The notes beneath the pieces were generated by a model, which saw only the letters and a program-made list of their open reading frames with translations, did not search any database and was not told where the DNA came from. From contig JAJEKV010000059.1 in NCBI GenBank assembly GCA_021234155.1, positions 1,876,182-1,940,181 of the forward strand: a DNA stretch of 64,000 nucleotides, read 5' to 3'. This stretch comes from Isoetes taiwanensis. Taxonomy: Eukaryota > Streptophyta > Lycopodiopsida > Isoetales > Isoetaceae. This document shows, one piece after another, positions 33,080-44,859 of the stretch. The position numbers and the translations under genes were made by a program. How positions within the stretch are numbered: the stretch's first letter is position 1; each line of letters starts with the position of its first letter.

Positions 33080-34865
33080 GTGCAAGCAAAGTGTCCTCCC
33101 ATGTGGGGTCGAGGAGGAAGAAGGGGTTCTGGTGCATACATTGCTCGAGAACACAAAGAAAAGGAAGAGGAAGAAAGCAATGATGAAGATGAGGTAAATC
33201 AAGTTAATGCGTTTCTTGATAAAGAGAAAGGAAGGGGACTTCTGCAGTTGATGGATTTAGAAGGAATTGTAGTAGACATAGAAAATATACTTTGTGTGCC
33301 AAGCATTATCAAAAATTTGATTTCAGTTAGTCAACTAGTTGATCTAGGCTATAGAGTCATTTTTTACTCTAATGTATGTGATATTTTTCTTGAAAACATA
33401 AAAAAATTTCAGGCAAAACGTGTTGGGAATCTCTTTCAAATGCAAAATATGACGCTCAATGAGATAAATGCTTTGGAGTGCTCAGATTTTGGTCTATGGC
33501 ATAACAGACTTGGTCATACTCATTGCAATAACTTACAAAGCTTGGCTAAAAAAGGATTAATTGATTACAAATCTGCTGACAATAAAAAATACATATGTGA
33601 AGGATGTGTTCTAGGAAAAATCAATAGATTACCTTTTTCAAAGTAAAAACAAGAGCAAAGGAAGTGCTGGAGCTAATACACACTGATTTGTGTTGCCCTT
33701 TGAATATAAGGAGTAGGACAAACAAGAGGTACTTCATAACTTTCATAGATGATTACTCTAGAAAATGCATAACCTATTGCTTGGCACGAAAATCTTAGGC
33801 TTTAGCAGCATTCAAACACTTTGTGGCAGAAGCAGAAAGAGAGACAGGAAAAAAGGTGAAATGTGTAAGATCTGATAGGGGTGGAGAATTTTTGGCTAGT
33901 AAATTTAAGCTCTTTTGCATTGCAAATGGAATCAAAAGACAATTGACATGTAGATACAGCCTCAAGAAAATGGAGTAGTAGAAAGAAGAAATAGAACAAT
34001 TATGGATGTTGTCAGATCCATGATTAAAAACAGTGGCTTGCCTAATTACTTGTGGGAAGAAGCTCTTATGACTGTTGTGCTTATTCAAAATTACTTGCCA
34101 TCTTCAAGTATAAAAGGGAATATTCCATAGTTAATGTGGTCCAACAAGGACATAAAACATGTCTATGATAAATTCAAAGTGTATGGCTGTTTGGCTTATG
34201 TGCATATTCCTGTTGAGTTAAGAAAGAAACTTGATGATAAAGCTGAAATTGGCTTCCTTGTAGGGTATGACAGTGAATCCAAAGGTTATAGGGTATTTAA
34301 TCCCAAAAGCAAAACAGTTGTAGTAAGTAGAGATGTAGTGTTTCAAGAAGAAGTGCTTTATAAGGACAGACATAAAGTAAATAATTTGAAGGAAGTATCT
34401 AAAGTAAATGTTGAGGAAAATCAAGTTCAAACAAAGGCTGACATTGATTCAGATGAAGAGGCTGAGAGCACAAGCTTGAAAAATCAGCAAGTAGAGAAAG
34501 AAACAGTGGAAACACAAGTTGATGGAGAGCATGTTGAAGAAGAACCACACAGGAAAAGAAAAACTCAAATCCAGAAGTTATTAGAAGATATACATTTAGA
34601 TCAAGACATATATGGCAGAAATGAGCTTGGAAAAAGTAAGAGAATAGAGAGAATGGAATTGGATTATGACCAAATCATGGCAATAATGAAAGATCCAGTT
34701 GATCATGAAAGGACAAAACATATAGAATTGAGCATGCATTTTATCAGGGATTTAGCTGCCAAGAAATATATTCAAATGATATATGTAAACACTTCAAAGC
34801 AAATTGCTGACATTTTTACAAGGGGTTGCCTGAAGGCAAATTTACAAAACTCAGAAGATGGTTGA
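33080..34865 (+). pseudogene. pol: Copia pol remnant: integrase without protease and reverse transcriptase
   Basis: After the knuckle, an acidic linker passes straight to VVDIENILCVPSIIKN and ISVSQLVDLGY; the DSGAS protease motif is absent. GAG-pre-integrase (LWHNRLGHTHCNNL, CEGCVLGK) follows, then an integrase core broken by stops (HTDLCCPLN, RYFITFIDDYSRK, VRSDRGGEF, ENGVVERRNRTI). The last frame (34134-34865) runs from KVYGCLAYVHIP to ELDYDQIMAIM and then directly into KDPVDHERTKHIEL and STKQ-like TSKQIADIFTRG, the RNase H end. The whole reverse transcriptase is therefore missing, with the junction in frame. Confidence 0.9.
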
Positions 34866-34884
34866 AGGTTGATCAGTTATGCAA

Positions 34885-34895
34885 TGAAGGAGGAA
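34885..34895 (+). other. Polypurine tract
   Basis: TGAAGGAGGAA immediately precedes the 3' LTR. Confidence 0.8.
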
Positions 34896-35534
34896 TGTTG
34901 AAATGTGTCATTGCATATGCTTAATGCAGATGTGAGTGATGTTCTGAGATTCTTGAAATTGATCTATAGCTTATAGGTTTAATCATTGGATTACCTATGT
35001 TCCATAGATGCAATCATGACATGGTTGAAAATCATTTAAGGTTGCCCAAGGTCATGTTGGTTTAAGGGGTTAAAATATATATTCAACCATTGAATATATG
35101 ATTCAATGGTTCAAAGTCAGCAAAATAGACTGAAGGCATGTGGGATAAATCATAACCGATTCCAAACGCCAAGGCAAATTTTTTGGCTTGAATTCTTCCA
35201 AGATAAACACCTGTGAGAGATCACCGCCTTCTAATCTTGTAAAGCTCATCTGTATATAATTGATTAATGATGGTGAGGAAAAAAAAAAAAAGGGGTGTCT
35301 GAGCAGATCGATCTTCATTCAACAATAAGACCGATTGTTTGAAGTTATTTGAGTACTACAACAGTGCATTGAAGCTACAGTAACTTGCCTAAGATTATTT
35401 CAATGGTCAAAGTATTTTTGAAGTAGTTTCCATTTCTCAAGTGTATGTAGTGAGACAAATTGAATTAAACTTCTTGTGCTAGATCATTGTGTATACAAGG
35501 TTTCTAGAAGATATATTGCTTGTTTACACTAACA
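34896..35534 (+). repeat. 3' LTR
   Basis: It starts TGTTGAAATGTG, ends CTAACA, and is followed by the AGCTG target duplication. Confidence 0.95.
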
Positions 35535-35539
35535 AGCTG

Positions 35540-36307
35540 ATCGTTCTTGATCATTGCCTTACGTTAATAATTCCTTTTCGTCTCAAGACTGCTTATACTC
35601 AATCATTTGTCTTACAGAAATAATTTCTTCCCTTCTTGTCTCAAGACTGATCATACTCGATCATCTGCCTTGCAAGAAGAGCCTCCTTTTTCCAAAGCCA
35701 GTCACTTGACTATCTACTTCGAAAGAATTTTCTTAAGCTGTTAACCTTACAATCTGCCCATAAAACTCTTAAGAACCTAGTTTCTGTGCTGCAGTCACAA
35801 ATATTACGTTCTTACTTCTTATACTAAAGCAACACTTGATTGAAAATAAACTCTTTCATTAACCCAAATCAAATGAATGCAATGCTTAATCAAACAAGCA
35901 ATGACATGCTCACACAAACATCTATGTTTACTTAACTTTGTCCAAGTAACAAATCTGACGCCGACTTGTTTTGTAGGCTTTCGCCTTTTCCTTATCAAAC
36001 TTAGTATGGGAACTTCCAGGAACATCTTCAGCAAAATGAACATTGGCAATCTGTGCAATTGGTCATGCTTTGATTCGGGTATCCTCCTTTGGTTGCTTAG
36101 ACTCTACTTTTGTATAGCTATAAGCTTTGGACATTGGTACTTATAATGAGGTCCTCTAGATGAAAACATCCTTCCAGGGGTCCTTTAGCTTGTTCAATGG
36201 CTTTTTCTTGATCACCATTACTTCCTTTAGCACAAGAATTGTCGTTGGCATTCAAGGTATTCAATCTAAACCTTTTATTCTTCCTCTCACCTGATCTGGC
36301 AGTATCT
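35540..36307. other. Intergenic DNA right of the Copia element
   Basis: It has short internal repeats of a TCTCAAGACTG...TACTCAATCAT type (35580-35670). No gene is seen. Confidence 0.35.
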
Positions 36308-36600
36308 GTTAAGCACTAGCAACTCTAGTGATAACCAACACACCAAAAGGGTGGATCCTTCATTAGCTCCAACTTCTACGAGGCTTTATCTCATACCCCA
36401 GGCACTCGGACCATATCAATTCCTCGAGATGCTTGCATAAGATGTGGAACACATCAACGTTGCCACAAGGAATTGAATCTTAGCTCTGATACCAAATGTT
36501 AGGCACTTGCACCTCTAGTGATAATCAACAGACCAAAAGGGTGGATCCTTCATGAGCCCCAACCTCTACGAGGGTTTATCTCATACCCCTAACCTATGTC
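36308..36600 (-). mobile_element. Minus-strand LTR-retrotransposon remnant
   Basis: Two related blocks begin TGTTAAGCACTAGCAAC (36308) and TGTTAGGCACTTGCACC (36499) and share CTCTAGTGATAA, AAAAGGGTGGATCCTTCAT and TTTATCTCATACCCC. Just left of the second block, GCTCTGATACCA (36483-36494) is the complement of the iMet primer site. This is the pattern of a minus-strand LTR end followed by its primer site, so these are nested or deleted LTR pieces. Confidence 0.6.
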
Positions 36601-38955
36601 ATATTCAAAAGCTCACATAACGTACTTGGCCAATGATCTTATAAACCGTAGATGCAATTGGTCTCTCGAAATGATAGAGATCAATTCAATTCAATTCAAT
36701 TAAAAACTTAAAAACTTCTACAACCAACTGCGAAATGCAGGACAGATGCATCAAAAGATCATCTATAAAAAGCTTCTTAAGAGTATTCAACCAATTCGCA
36801 ACTACTTTCTCCCATAGACTCTCCTGCAATCGTACTCAAACAATGGTAATAATTTGGCAACACAATGCCAAAAAGTAGATCACAAATAGTAGTTCAAATG
36901 GTCACCTGATATGGTCAGGTCCTAGAGAATAAAAAAGATAAGATAAGATAAGATTTTGGCTTAGTTAACAACTTTATTCAAGGATTCAAATATCAAGAAT
37001 TACAGATTGTTATGGCTAAAGTGAACCTTGCAAGCTGTCTAACATAGTTCATAAACAAGCCTGTAATGCATAAAGATAGGAATTATATCCCTTTTGCTCT
37101 TATATCCCTTCTAGATATTGGTTGAGCATGCCATATGAATCTCTTGTTAGATTGTTTTAAGAACCTCATGTTAAATATTTATAAAAGATAGATTTAGATA
37201 TAATATGTTTATGCATGTCATTTTTTCTTTTATCAATCGACAGTGGTACAAGCCTCAATTGACAAGATACTAACGCAGGGCATGGACCTTCAAAAATTTC
37301 ACAAGGTATAAGCTTGAATTAACCCACGGATACCGACAAGAGGAGAACGCAGATGAGCTGATGAAGATGAAAGGGGAAAAAAACTGGTGTATATAAGCAA
37401 GAAACCCTAACTGCCAAGAGAGCGTAACTAACTAAATGTCACAATGATTTTGAGAATTACATAAGGTATAAGCTTGAATTAACCCACGGATACCTACTTC
37501 TAATTCAAAATTCACCAGTTATAAGTTAACCTAAGGAAGTTCATGCATTGGAAATTATTGATATTGGTGCCATCCAAATAAATCTTTTGCATGTGATTAT
37601 CTAGTACATATGGCAGGTTTAAGGTCTCTATCGCTAGACCGGTTGGTCGTACTTGAACTCGTGACCTCGAAGCAATGGATTCTTAAGGTCCCCATTACTG
37701 GACCAATGTTAGCCATGTTTGAACCCGTAACCTGGGGTGTGGCAATTTGAGGTCTTGCTATAGGGATATCTTGCCCATGTGTTAACGTTTCAGGAAAACA
37801 AATTTTACAACTGCCATTGATTGCTCTACACACATAATTGTGACGTGACAAATGCAAGTCTAGAACGGATAAGAAAATATTACGAAGCTCAAAGAAAGAA
37901 GTCAGATTGGGTATGTTCTTTAGTATAGTGTTACTTGCAAGATAAATACTATGAGTGTGCAATTCATTGTTGATATGGTTTAGACAATTTTAAATGCATG
38001 TGGTGACTTATCAGCCGACATGCTTCGATAGTGATTCTAGTTGTTGTAATGCTACAACTTTACTTTTACACTTCAATTATAACCAGATATATAATGCAAT
38101 TTTATTATTCCTTGTTTCAGATATCAAAATTAAGAACAATGCTCTAAAAAAGACCATGCTATTGTATTGAAAATTCATAAAATACCTGAGCATTAACTAA
38201 AGTTTGTGTCATTTGATTCATATATTTTTTATATAACACATGTACGTGTTCTACAACAATTGCATGATTCATGTATTGGAGTCCTATTTTGTTGACCTCT
38301 CATAATGCCCTATTGTGTTTCCATATTGTACCACCAAGCACGTGAAAATTATACCGTTCATGCTCTGTTGAATTTGAACTTATTTTTATATGCTAGTCAT
38401 GTTGAGGATGCTTTAGAAAATCATGTTCTTTTCAAGATTCTTGAAACTTCCACTCTAAGAAAAACCATGCTATTATGCTGAAAATTATTTACATGACCAT
38501 GTCAATTGGTGACACTGCCAATGAAGTTGCATTCATGGCAAATTCATATTCATTGCCAACACTAACTCAACTAAACAATACTAAATGAGTGTGTTTAGAA
38601 ATGCATCTATAATTACGAACGCAATAGCATTCTATCATCTTTTTAATCGGAACTACAACAAGGTAGATTTTTACACATGCAAGATGATTACAATGAATAA
38701 AAAGTCACTCAAATCATTGATTCTTGCCACTTGCATAATCATCACAATGATGCTAAGATGTGGAAGCATCAATAGGTTTTCTAACAATCAACCTATTGGT
38801 GCATTAGCATCTTGTTTTTGGATAGGAGATTGGACGTCAGCCAAAGATTTTGTTGCCACTTATTCCTTCCAATGAGATTTGAACCAAACAATGCCCCGGT
38901 GGATACCCTAGTGCTTACGATCAAATAACTAACTCGAAACTATAGGGAATGATTA
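36601..38955. other. AT-rich intergenic region
   Basis: No gene is supported. It holds small repeats ((ATTCA)n near 36682, (GATAA)n near 36937) and a direct duplication with the core AAGGTATAAGCTTGAATTAA at about 37303 and 37463. A stretch at 37615-37740 has words like TTGAACTCGTGACCTC and TTGAACCCGTAACC that resemble a tRNA B box. This is too weak to call a SINE. Confidence 0.35.
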
Positions 38956-38984
38956 CTAAACTACTAAAAAGTGCATACATGAGA

Positions 38985-39201
38985 AGACTAGAGCCAAAGG
39001 TTGCTCAATCAAATGATCCAAAAAATGCAACAAAGCAATGGAGACATTTGGTTCATCTATAACATTAAATGACATTCCAATGCCAAGTTTTGAACATAAA
39101 TAAAGTGTAGTTGTAAAGAACACTAGAGCCAATGTTTGCTCAATTAAATGCTCTAGGCATTGCAACAAAGCAATAAAGATCTCATGATTCATTTGTGACA
39201 A
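38985..39201 (-). repeat. Two copies of an in-frame ~126-bp repeat (third copy after the LINE)
   Basis: On the minus strand the copies encode SIALLHFLDHLIEQPLALVF and FIALLQCLEHLIEQTLALVF. A third relative, VSIGLLNCLENLIEKCLA, lies at about 41257-41330 beyond the LINE. Confidence 0.65.
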
Positions 39202-39202
39202 T

Positions 39203-41257
39203 AAATGATATAAAGAAAATTTTATTTAATTTAATTTATGTCTATTGCTCTCTTGGGCCTTGAGAGGCCATGGAGCACATGAACATCTTTTTTACATGCA
39301 TAGTAACAGGGATCGGTGTTCATCCACCGCCCTGATATAAGCCCCTAATACCATAGGTGGCATCAACAACAATGAGTAAAACTCTGTGTCCTGAATGTCA
39401 AATTTTTCTCTAATATGTACAAACCCCGAGCATTGCAGAAAAGTGTGTTTTTCGTCTTCTACTAGCCCCGAGTCACAGACTTTGCATAACCTGTCATTTG
39501 CTGGGATTCTTGACCACCTCCCTTTCTCTATTTCTAAATTGTGAGAACCCGTTCTGTATCTTGCTATTAATTGTCTGAATGATTTGGGGATGCTCGAGAC
39601 TAGATATCCTTGACATTTATACTCTTCCATATGGTTGACATGTGCCTAATAGTGCAACATTTTCGTTCCTGGTTCAGCCCACATCCGATCAACTGCCAAA
39701 CTCTTTAAAAGATCATGTGCATTCTCTTTATCTGTTGGCCAATTTGTTTCATTTACTCCGTATTTTGCTGCCCATAGTAACAAATCTTTCTTCCAGCCAT
39801 GATCTGAATCCAGTAGCGCTTGATGTGACAACCTGACTGTGTCTTGTTCATTTACCCGATTGAAGAAAGATATTGACTAAACCAATGCCTCTAGTTCCAG
39901 AGGGAACATGCCGACCTCCGCCAATGCTATCACATAAGGGATCTGAGGTCTAATTCCAAGTTCTGCTCTCAAAAACAGTTTTTGGACTAATTCTACATGT
40001 GCCCACGTTTTGGCTGAAATGTCTGGCCCCCAAATCGGCACCCCATAAAGCACCACAGTCTGCACCAGCGTTTTAAATAGGATCTTCTTTAGCCCCCAAT
40101 CTGTGAGAGATGCCTTGCTACATCTCCCCAACATGTTATATAATGCAGCCTTCCCACCTGTCACCCTTTTACTCACACATTCCTTCCAGTTATATTTGGA
40201 CGAAATGTCTATCCCCAAGTATTTATAGCATTCCACATTTTCTAGCATCTGCCCTTGATAAGTAAATCTTGGTCTGTCCGTGGTGCCAAATACCATAATT
40301 TTTGATTTGGCTATATTTACTCTCATCTTTTTAGCTTCACAAAAAAGCTCTAAATTGTTCAGGTGTTCTTGTAGTGTCTCTCTCTTACGGGCCAGAATCA
40401 CCACATCATCTGCATATAAAAGGAGTTGAATAACATAATTACCCAGCTTTGTGCCCACCAATGATCTCTCTTTCAGCCATGTATCTAACTCGTCAATGAA
40501 TATCCCAAATAACGTTGGCGACAACGGACATCCTTGTCTTACTCCAATCGTGCTCTTAATGAAGGTATCATAATTCTTTGCAATTTTTATCAGCACCTCT
40601 TCATATAATTGTGACACTGCTGCTCTGATGTCTTTTGGGACCCCTATCTTCATCATCCGTTCTCCCAATTCCTTATGAGGAATTGTATCAAATGCTTTTG
40701 CAAAGTCAATAAACGCGGCGTATAGTGATGCACTGGGTGCTTTTGCTTTTTCTATTAACACACGTAGGGTAAGAAGATGATCTAGTGTGCTATGCCTGTT
40801 TCTGAAACCTACTTGGCAATATGAGTGCTTCTCTGCCTGTTCCGCCCATGAACTGAGTTTACCTTCCAAAAGGCTACCCAAAATTTTAGCAAATGTGCTT
40901 CCAATCAAGATAGTTCTATAATTGGATGCCATTTTCTTGTCTCCTGCTTTGTATATTGGATGGACCCGGTTCAGTTTCCAACTAGCTGGCAGCCCCTCCA
41001 TAACACTTTTGTTTAATAAGCTGGTAAGAACACCTAGCGTCTGATTTCCCCCCCAGTTTAGCAATTCCACACATAAACCATCCATATCATGTGCTTTATT
41101 GTTTGCTAATTCTAATAGCACTTCCTCCACCTCGCCTTCAGTAAACAAGTTTGCACTTGATGTTATTTTTGACATGCATTCTGCACCATCCTGTTCATAT
41201 ATACTCCTAACTAAATGTGTCAAAGAATCAATCTCCAAATTAGCATGCTCAGTCATT
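39203..41257 (-). mobile_element. 5'-truncated LINE (non-LTR retrotransposon)
   Basis: The main open frame (41301-39877, minus) encodes a non-LTR reverse transcriptase: AKILGSLLEGKLSSW, GFRNRHSTLDHLLTL, YAAFIDFAKAFDTIPH, GVRQGCPLSPTLFG and the catalytic LLLYADDVVILA. Further frames (39831-39646 and 39630-39292) carry the zf-RVT zinc region, RLCKVCDSGLVEDEKHTF followed by LQC, separated by stops. The endonuclease domain and ORF1 are absent. The first about 20 codons of the main frame belong to the flanking repeat, so the element starts near 41257. An AT-rich tail near 39203-39240 may be the decayed poly(A). The element is inactive. Confidence 0.85.
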
Positions 41258-41330
41258 GGAGCTAAACATTTCTCAATCAAATTCTCCAGGCAATTCAACA
41301 AACCAATAGAGACCTGTAACTGAGGATTCT

Positions 41331-42613
41331 AATGAAAGTACATGCACATCCAATCCAATATAACAAGCATAATGCAATTAATGCAATTTTTCCTAGAAAA
41401 GATGTTATATATGTGCCACAAAATATTAAACTCGCCATTCAAGAGAGATACTAAGCTCGGACTAGATATGTAATTACATGAAACCTTTTTGGGTGGCCAG
41501 TGCAAAAAGTAACAAGTAGAATACATAGGCCAATCCCCGAATCTGCGTGGGTTATTACAAGAGAGACAAAGAATTACAAGTTTCATTCTTCCTCGAACTA
41601 TGTTAGAAGAGCATATTCTACACGTGAGCTAGTAATTACTATATGACGTAATTTTAATCTATATAAGTATTGCCTTAATGCTTCCATACATCTATTGCAA
41701 TCTCACAGGTCCCTTAGATTATAAACACTACCTTTGCTCACAACCACCATCCCTCGAGGATGCCGCCTAGTGGTACGACGTTAAAAAGTGCTTCTTGTTC
41801 TTCTTCTTCTCTTTTGTTTCTTTACATGAGCATCCGAGTACTAACGTTGCATCAACCTTTTATATTTCCACCATATCCTTATGGCTTCATGTCCACATAC
41901 CTTGTATTACATTCAACGTTACCATCTCTATCTCGACTCTTTCCTAAGATATATGCAACCATTTTTATCAAACCAACGTGCCGCTTAATGTTGTAGCACC
42001 ATCCCAACAAACTCTTGTGCCTTTTTACTTGGATAGTCGATGAGGAAACATTATTTTGATTTATGACAATTCTGTAAGGCAGCTTAATAGGGTATATAAC
42101 CATGCTCATGCTAAAAGATCCCCAAGCTTGCTCCCTTTTGTGCCACAAGATTGCTTCTTTTTAATGAAATCCCACCATTATAGCTACCAATATGTCCTTT
42201 TGGTCCAGTACTTTTATTTGGCACATCTTACCTTGTTCTTTCCCTCGGGCCTTTTAAACAACATGACCTCTCCACACAATTCCAAATTGCCCTTTTATTC
42301 TTACCAGACTACTTTGGAACCATCTTGATTGTTAGTCACTATCATCAAGTCAATAGGGCAACCAGAGAAGAGAGAGGTAACCAGCATGCATATGGGCACA
42401 TCTCATACTCCTGATCATTACTACTTCTATATCAAGAAGTAGAGTTCCAACCAAGGCACTCTCCATTGCTATAAGATTTCCTTCCACTTTAGCTCTAATA
42501 CATTCTCTCTTCTCATGTTCCAATCATATATTCTGTCTCACTTCCAATGGCTACACCAAGTACATTGCCATTCTAGTCAACTTTCACAATATAGACAAAT
42601 TTAGTTTTCCTTC
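41331..42613. other. Intergenic region
   Basis: I see no supportable gene or repeat family here. Confidence 0.3.
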
Positions 42614-43631
42614 TATACATCTACAATAGCTCAAATAATCTTTCAAGTTGTTATGATTTATATATCTCACACGTGGTGATGATTGATTTGTGACATTTAT
42701 CTCAATAGCAACACTATCCTTCTCATGCTCAAGAGGCAGGGGAGGATAGATTATGTCTGTGTTGCCAATAAGAACTAAAGATGATTGCCCAGTATTCAAC
42801 CACATTCGCGTCAATTATGCTAAGTTGATCTTGCCTAACCAGCAACTGCATGCACTGTTGGTTATAAACCTCTGGGCTATTGTTTTATGTGGTTATAAGG
42901 ACAATTATTTCATGATTTAATTGACATTCAATTTTTGGGCTCGCATTGGAAAGCCTGATACATCGTATTAACTTAGTCATTAATTTTGTGATTTCTAGAT
43001 TCAATTTAGGCGAAATAGTGTCTAACATTTTATTGATGTCCAAGGCCATTATTTTTATGTCTTCGTTCAAATAGCCTTTTCTCGTCATCAAGCTCATAAT
43101 TCATATAACCTTGATTTGTTTTTCTATACATCTACAATAGCTCAAATAATCTTTCAAGTTGTTATGACATATATATCTCACACGTGGTGATGATTGATTT
43201 GTAACATTTATCTCAATAGCAACACTATCCTTCTCGTGCTCAAGAGGCAGGGAAGGATAGATTATGTCTGTGTTGCCAACAAGAACTAAATATGAAAGCC
43301 ACACCTTGCAACATTGCCTAGTATTCAACCACATTCGCGTCAGTTATGCTAAGTTGATCTTGCCTAACTAGCAATTGCATACACTATTGGTTATAAACCT
43401 CTGGGCTATTGTTTTATGTGGTTATAGAGACAATTATTTCATAATTTAATTGACATTTAATTTTTGGGCTCACATTGGAAAGCCTGATACATTGCATTAA
43501 CTTAATCATTAATTTTGTGATTTCTAGATTCAATTTAGGCGAAATAGAGTCTAACATTATATTGATGTCCAAGGCCATTATTTTTATGCCTTCGTTCAAA
43601 TAGCCTTTTCTCGTCATCAAGCTCATAATTC
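42614..43631. repeat. Tandem duplication, 511-bp offset
   Basis: Blocks 42614-43100 and 43125-43631 are nearly identical over about 490 bp. Both start TATACATCTACAATAGCTC and end near AAGCTCATAATTCA. The second has a small insertion near 43290-43315. Confidence 0.9.
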
Positions 43632-43718
43632 AATAACTAATTTGTTCAACCAAGCAAATCAATCCCTTAACCTTGATTTGTTTTTAGAAATTGAAATTTC
43701 AAATTCATAATTTTCTTG

Positions 43719-44345
43719 AGGGGAGGGTTAACCCGGTGCTTTCTTTGGCAACCGGATTTGACTTGCGCGCAGCCGTGGAATCGCGGCTCGGATTCCATCG
43801 GAATCGCGGCCCGGATTCCACTGAACAGAGTGGAATCGCGGCCGGGATTCCATTTTTTTTTTTTTTTTTTTTTTTTTGCCACTGTGGTAGCGGCCGACGT
43901 GGCCCGGCATGCCGCGTCGGCGTGGCCAATTTACGTGGAATCGCGGTAGGGATTCCGGAAGCGCCACGCGATCAAGCGCCATGGCGGCAATAATTCTGGT
44001 GGAATCGCGGCCGCGATTCCACCGTGCCTTTTTTGGATTCCGGGACGCGATTCCATACATCCTTTTGTCTTCCAACAGTCGGCCGGCCGGGCGTCGTTTG
44101 GGAGGAGAGCGAGCGCCTTCACGCCCTTCAGGCAGGAACAGCAAGTGAAGCATTTCCAAGTTAGTCATGCTTTCTTTATTTGGATTCATGTAGTCTTTAT
44201 CTCGATGAAAAAAAAACGCGGTGGAATCCGGACTCGGATTCCACATGTTATTTTATCAGTTATTGGACAGTTTGGTGTGGTTGCTTCATTCTGTCCATGC
44301 TTAAAAAAAAAGTGGTGGAATCATGGTCCAGATTCCATGAGTTGA
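43719..44345. repeat. Left end of MULE-2 with palindromic GGAATCG motifs
   Basis: At least seven near-palindromic motifs of the type GGAATCGCGGCCGCGATTCC occur here, including a perfect 26-bp palindrome at 43998-44023. A 25-base poly(T) run begins at about 43853. Confidence 0.85.
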
Positions 44346-44616
44346 TCTTTTTTTGTCTTCTTGCACATCATGTTGTGGTTGAACGGTATTTGTTTTGATG
44401 TGGTTGAATGCCAAAAATTTTGGACATCTATGTTCGTAGTGTGTACTCAGTGTACTCATTGCCATTCACGCAGGGTGTCCTTGTTGATATTAACATATTA
44501 GTATTTCTATGTGAGTTAGCATTAACATAGTAATATTAGTAACAGTAATATTTTTTGCACTGGCAATACATGTTAGTGCATTAGCATCGTCGCATCATTA
44601 GTGTCGTTATTATGAC

Positions 44617-44813
44617 TATTATTATGATATATTACTATTATTAATATTATTATTATTAATATTATTATTATTAACATTAGTATTATTATTAGTATTATTA
44701 ACATTATTATTACTATTATTATTACTATTATTATTAATAATATTATTATTATTAACATTATTAATAATACTATTATTATATTACTATTATAATATTATTA
44801 TTATTATTGTCGT
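44617..44813. repeat. (ATT)n microsatellite
   Basis: About 200 bp of ATT/TAA trinucleotides with occasional AC interruptions, upstream of the 44860 gene. Confidence 0.95.
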
Positions 44814-44859
44814 CACATAGTAATACGTATGTTTTGCTGTAACCAGCTTGGATACGAGC

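Larger units (their letters stand above)
31620..35534 (+). mobile_element. Ty1/Copia LTR retrotransposon, internally deleted
   Basis: Two LTRs (603 and 639 bp) begin TGTTG and end AACA. They flank 2.7 kb of internal DNA and are bordered by a perfect 5-bp target-site duplication AGCTG (31615-31619 and 35535-35539). Primer site, polypurine tract, gag, integrase and a stub of RNase H are visible; protease and reverse transcriptase are missing. Confidence 0.95.

Noticed and set aside
37597-37962. Possible tRNA-derived SINE
   Set aside because: Only B-box-like words are seen; there is no A box, no tail and no target duplication.
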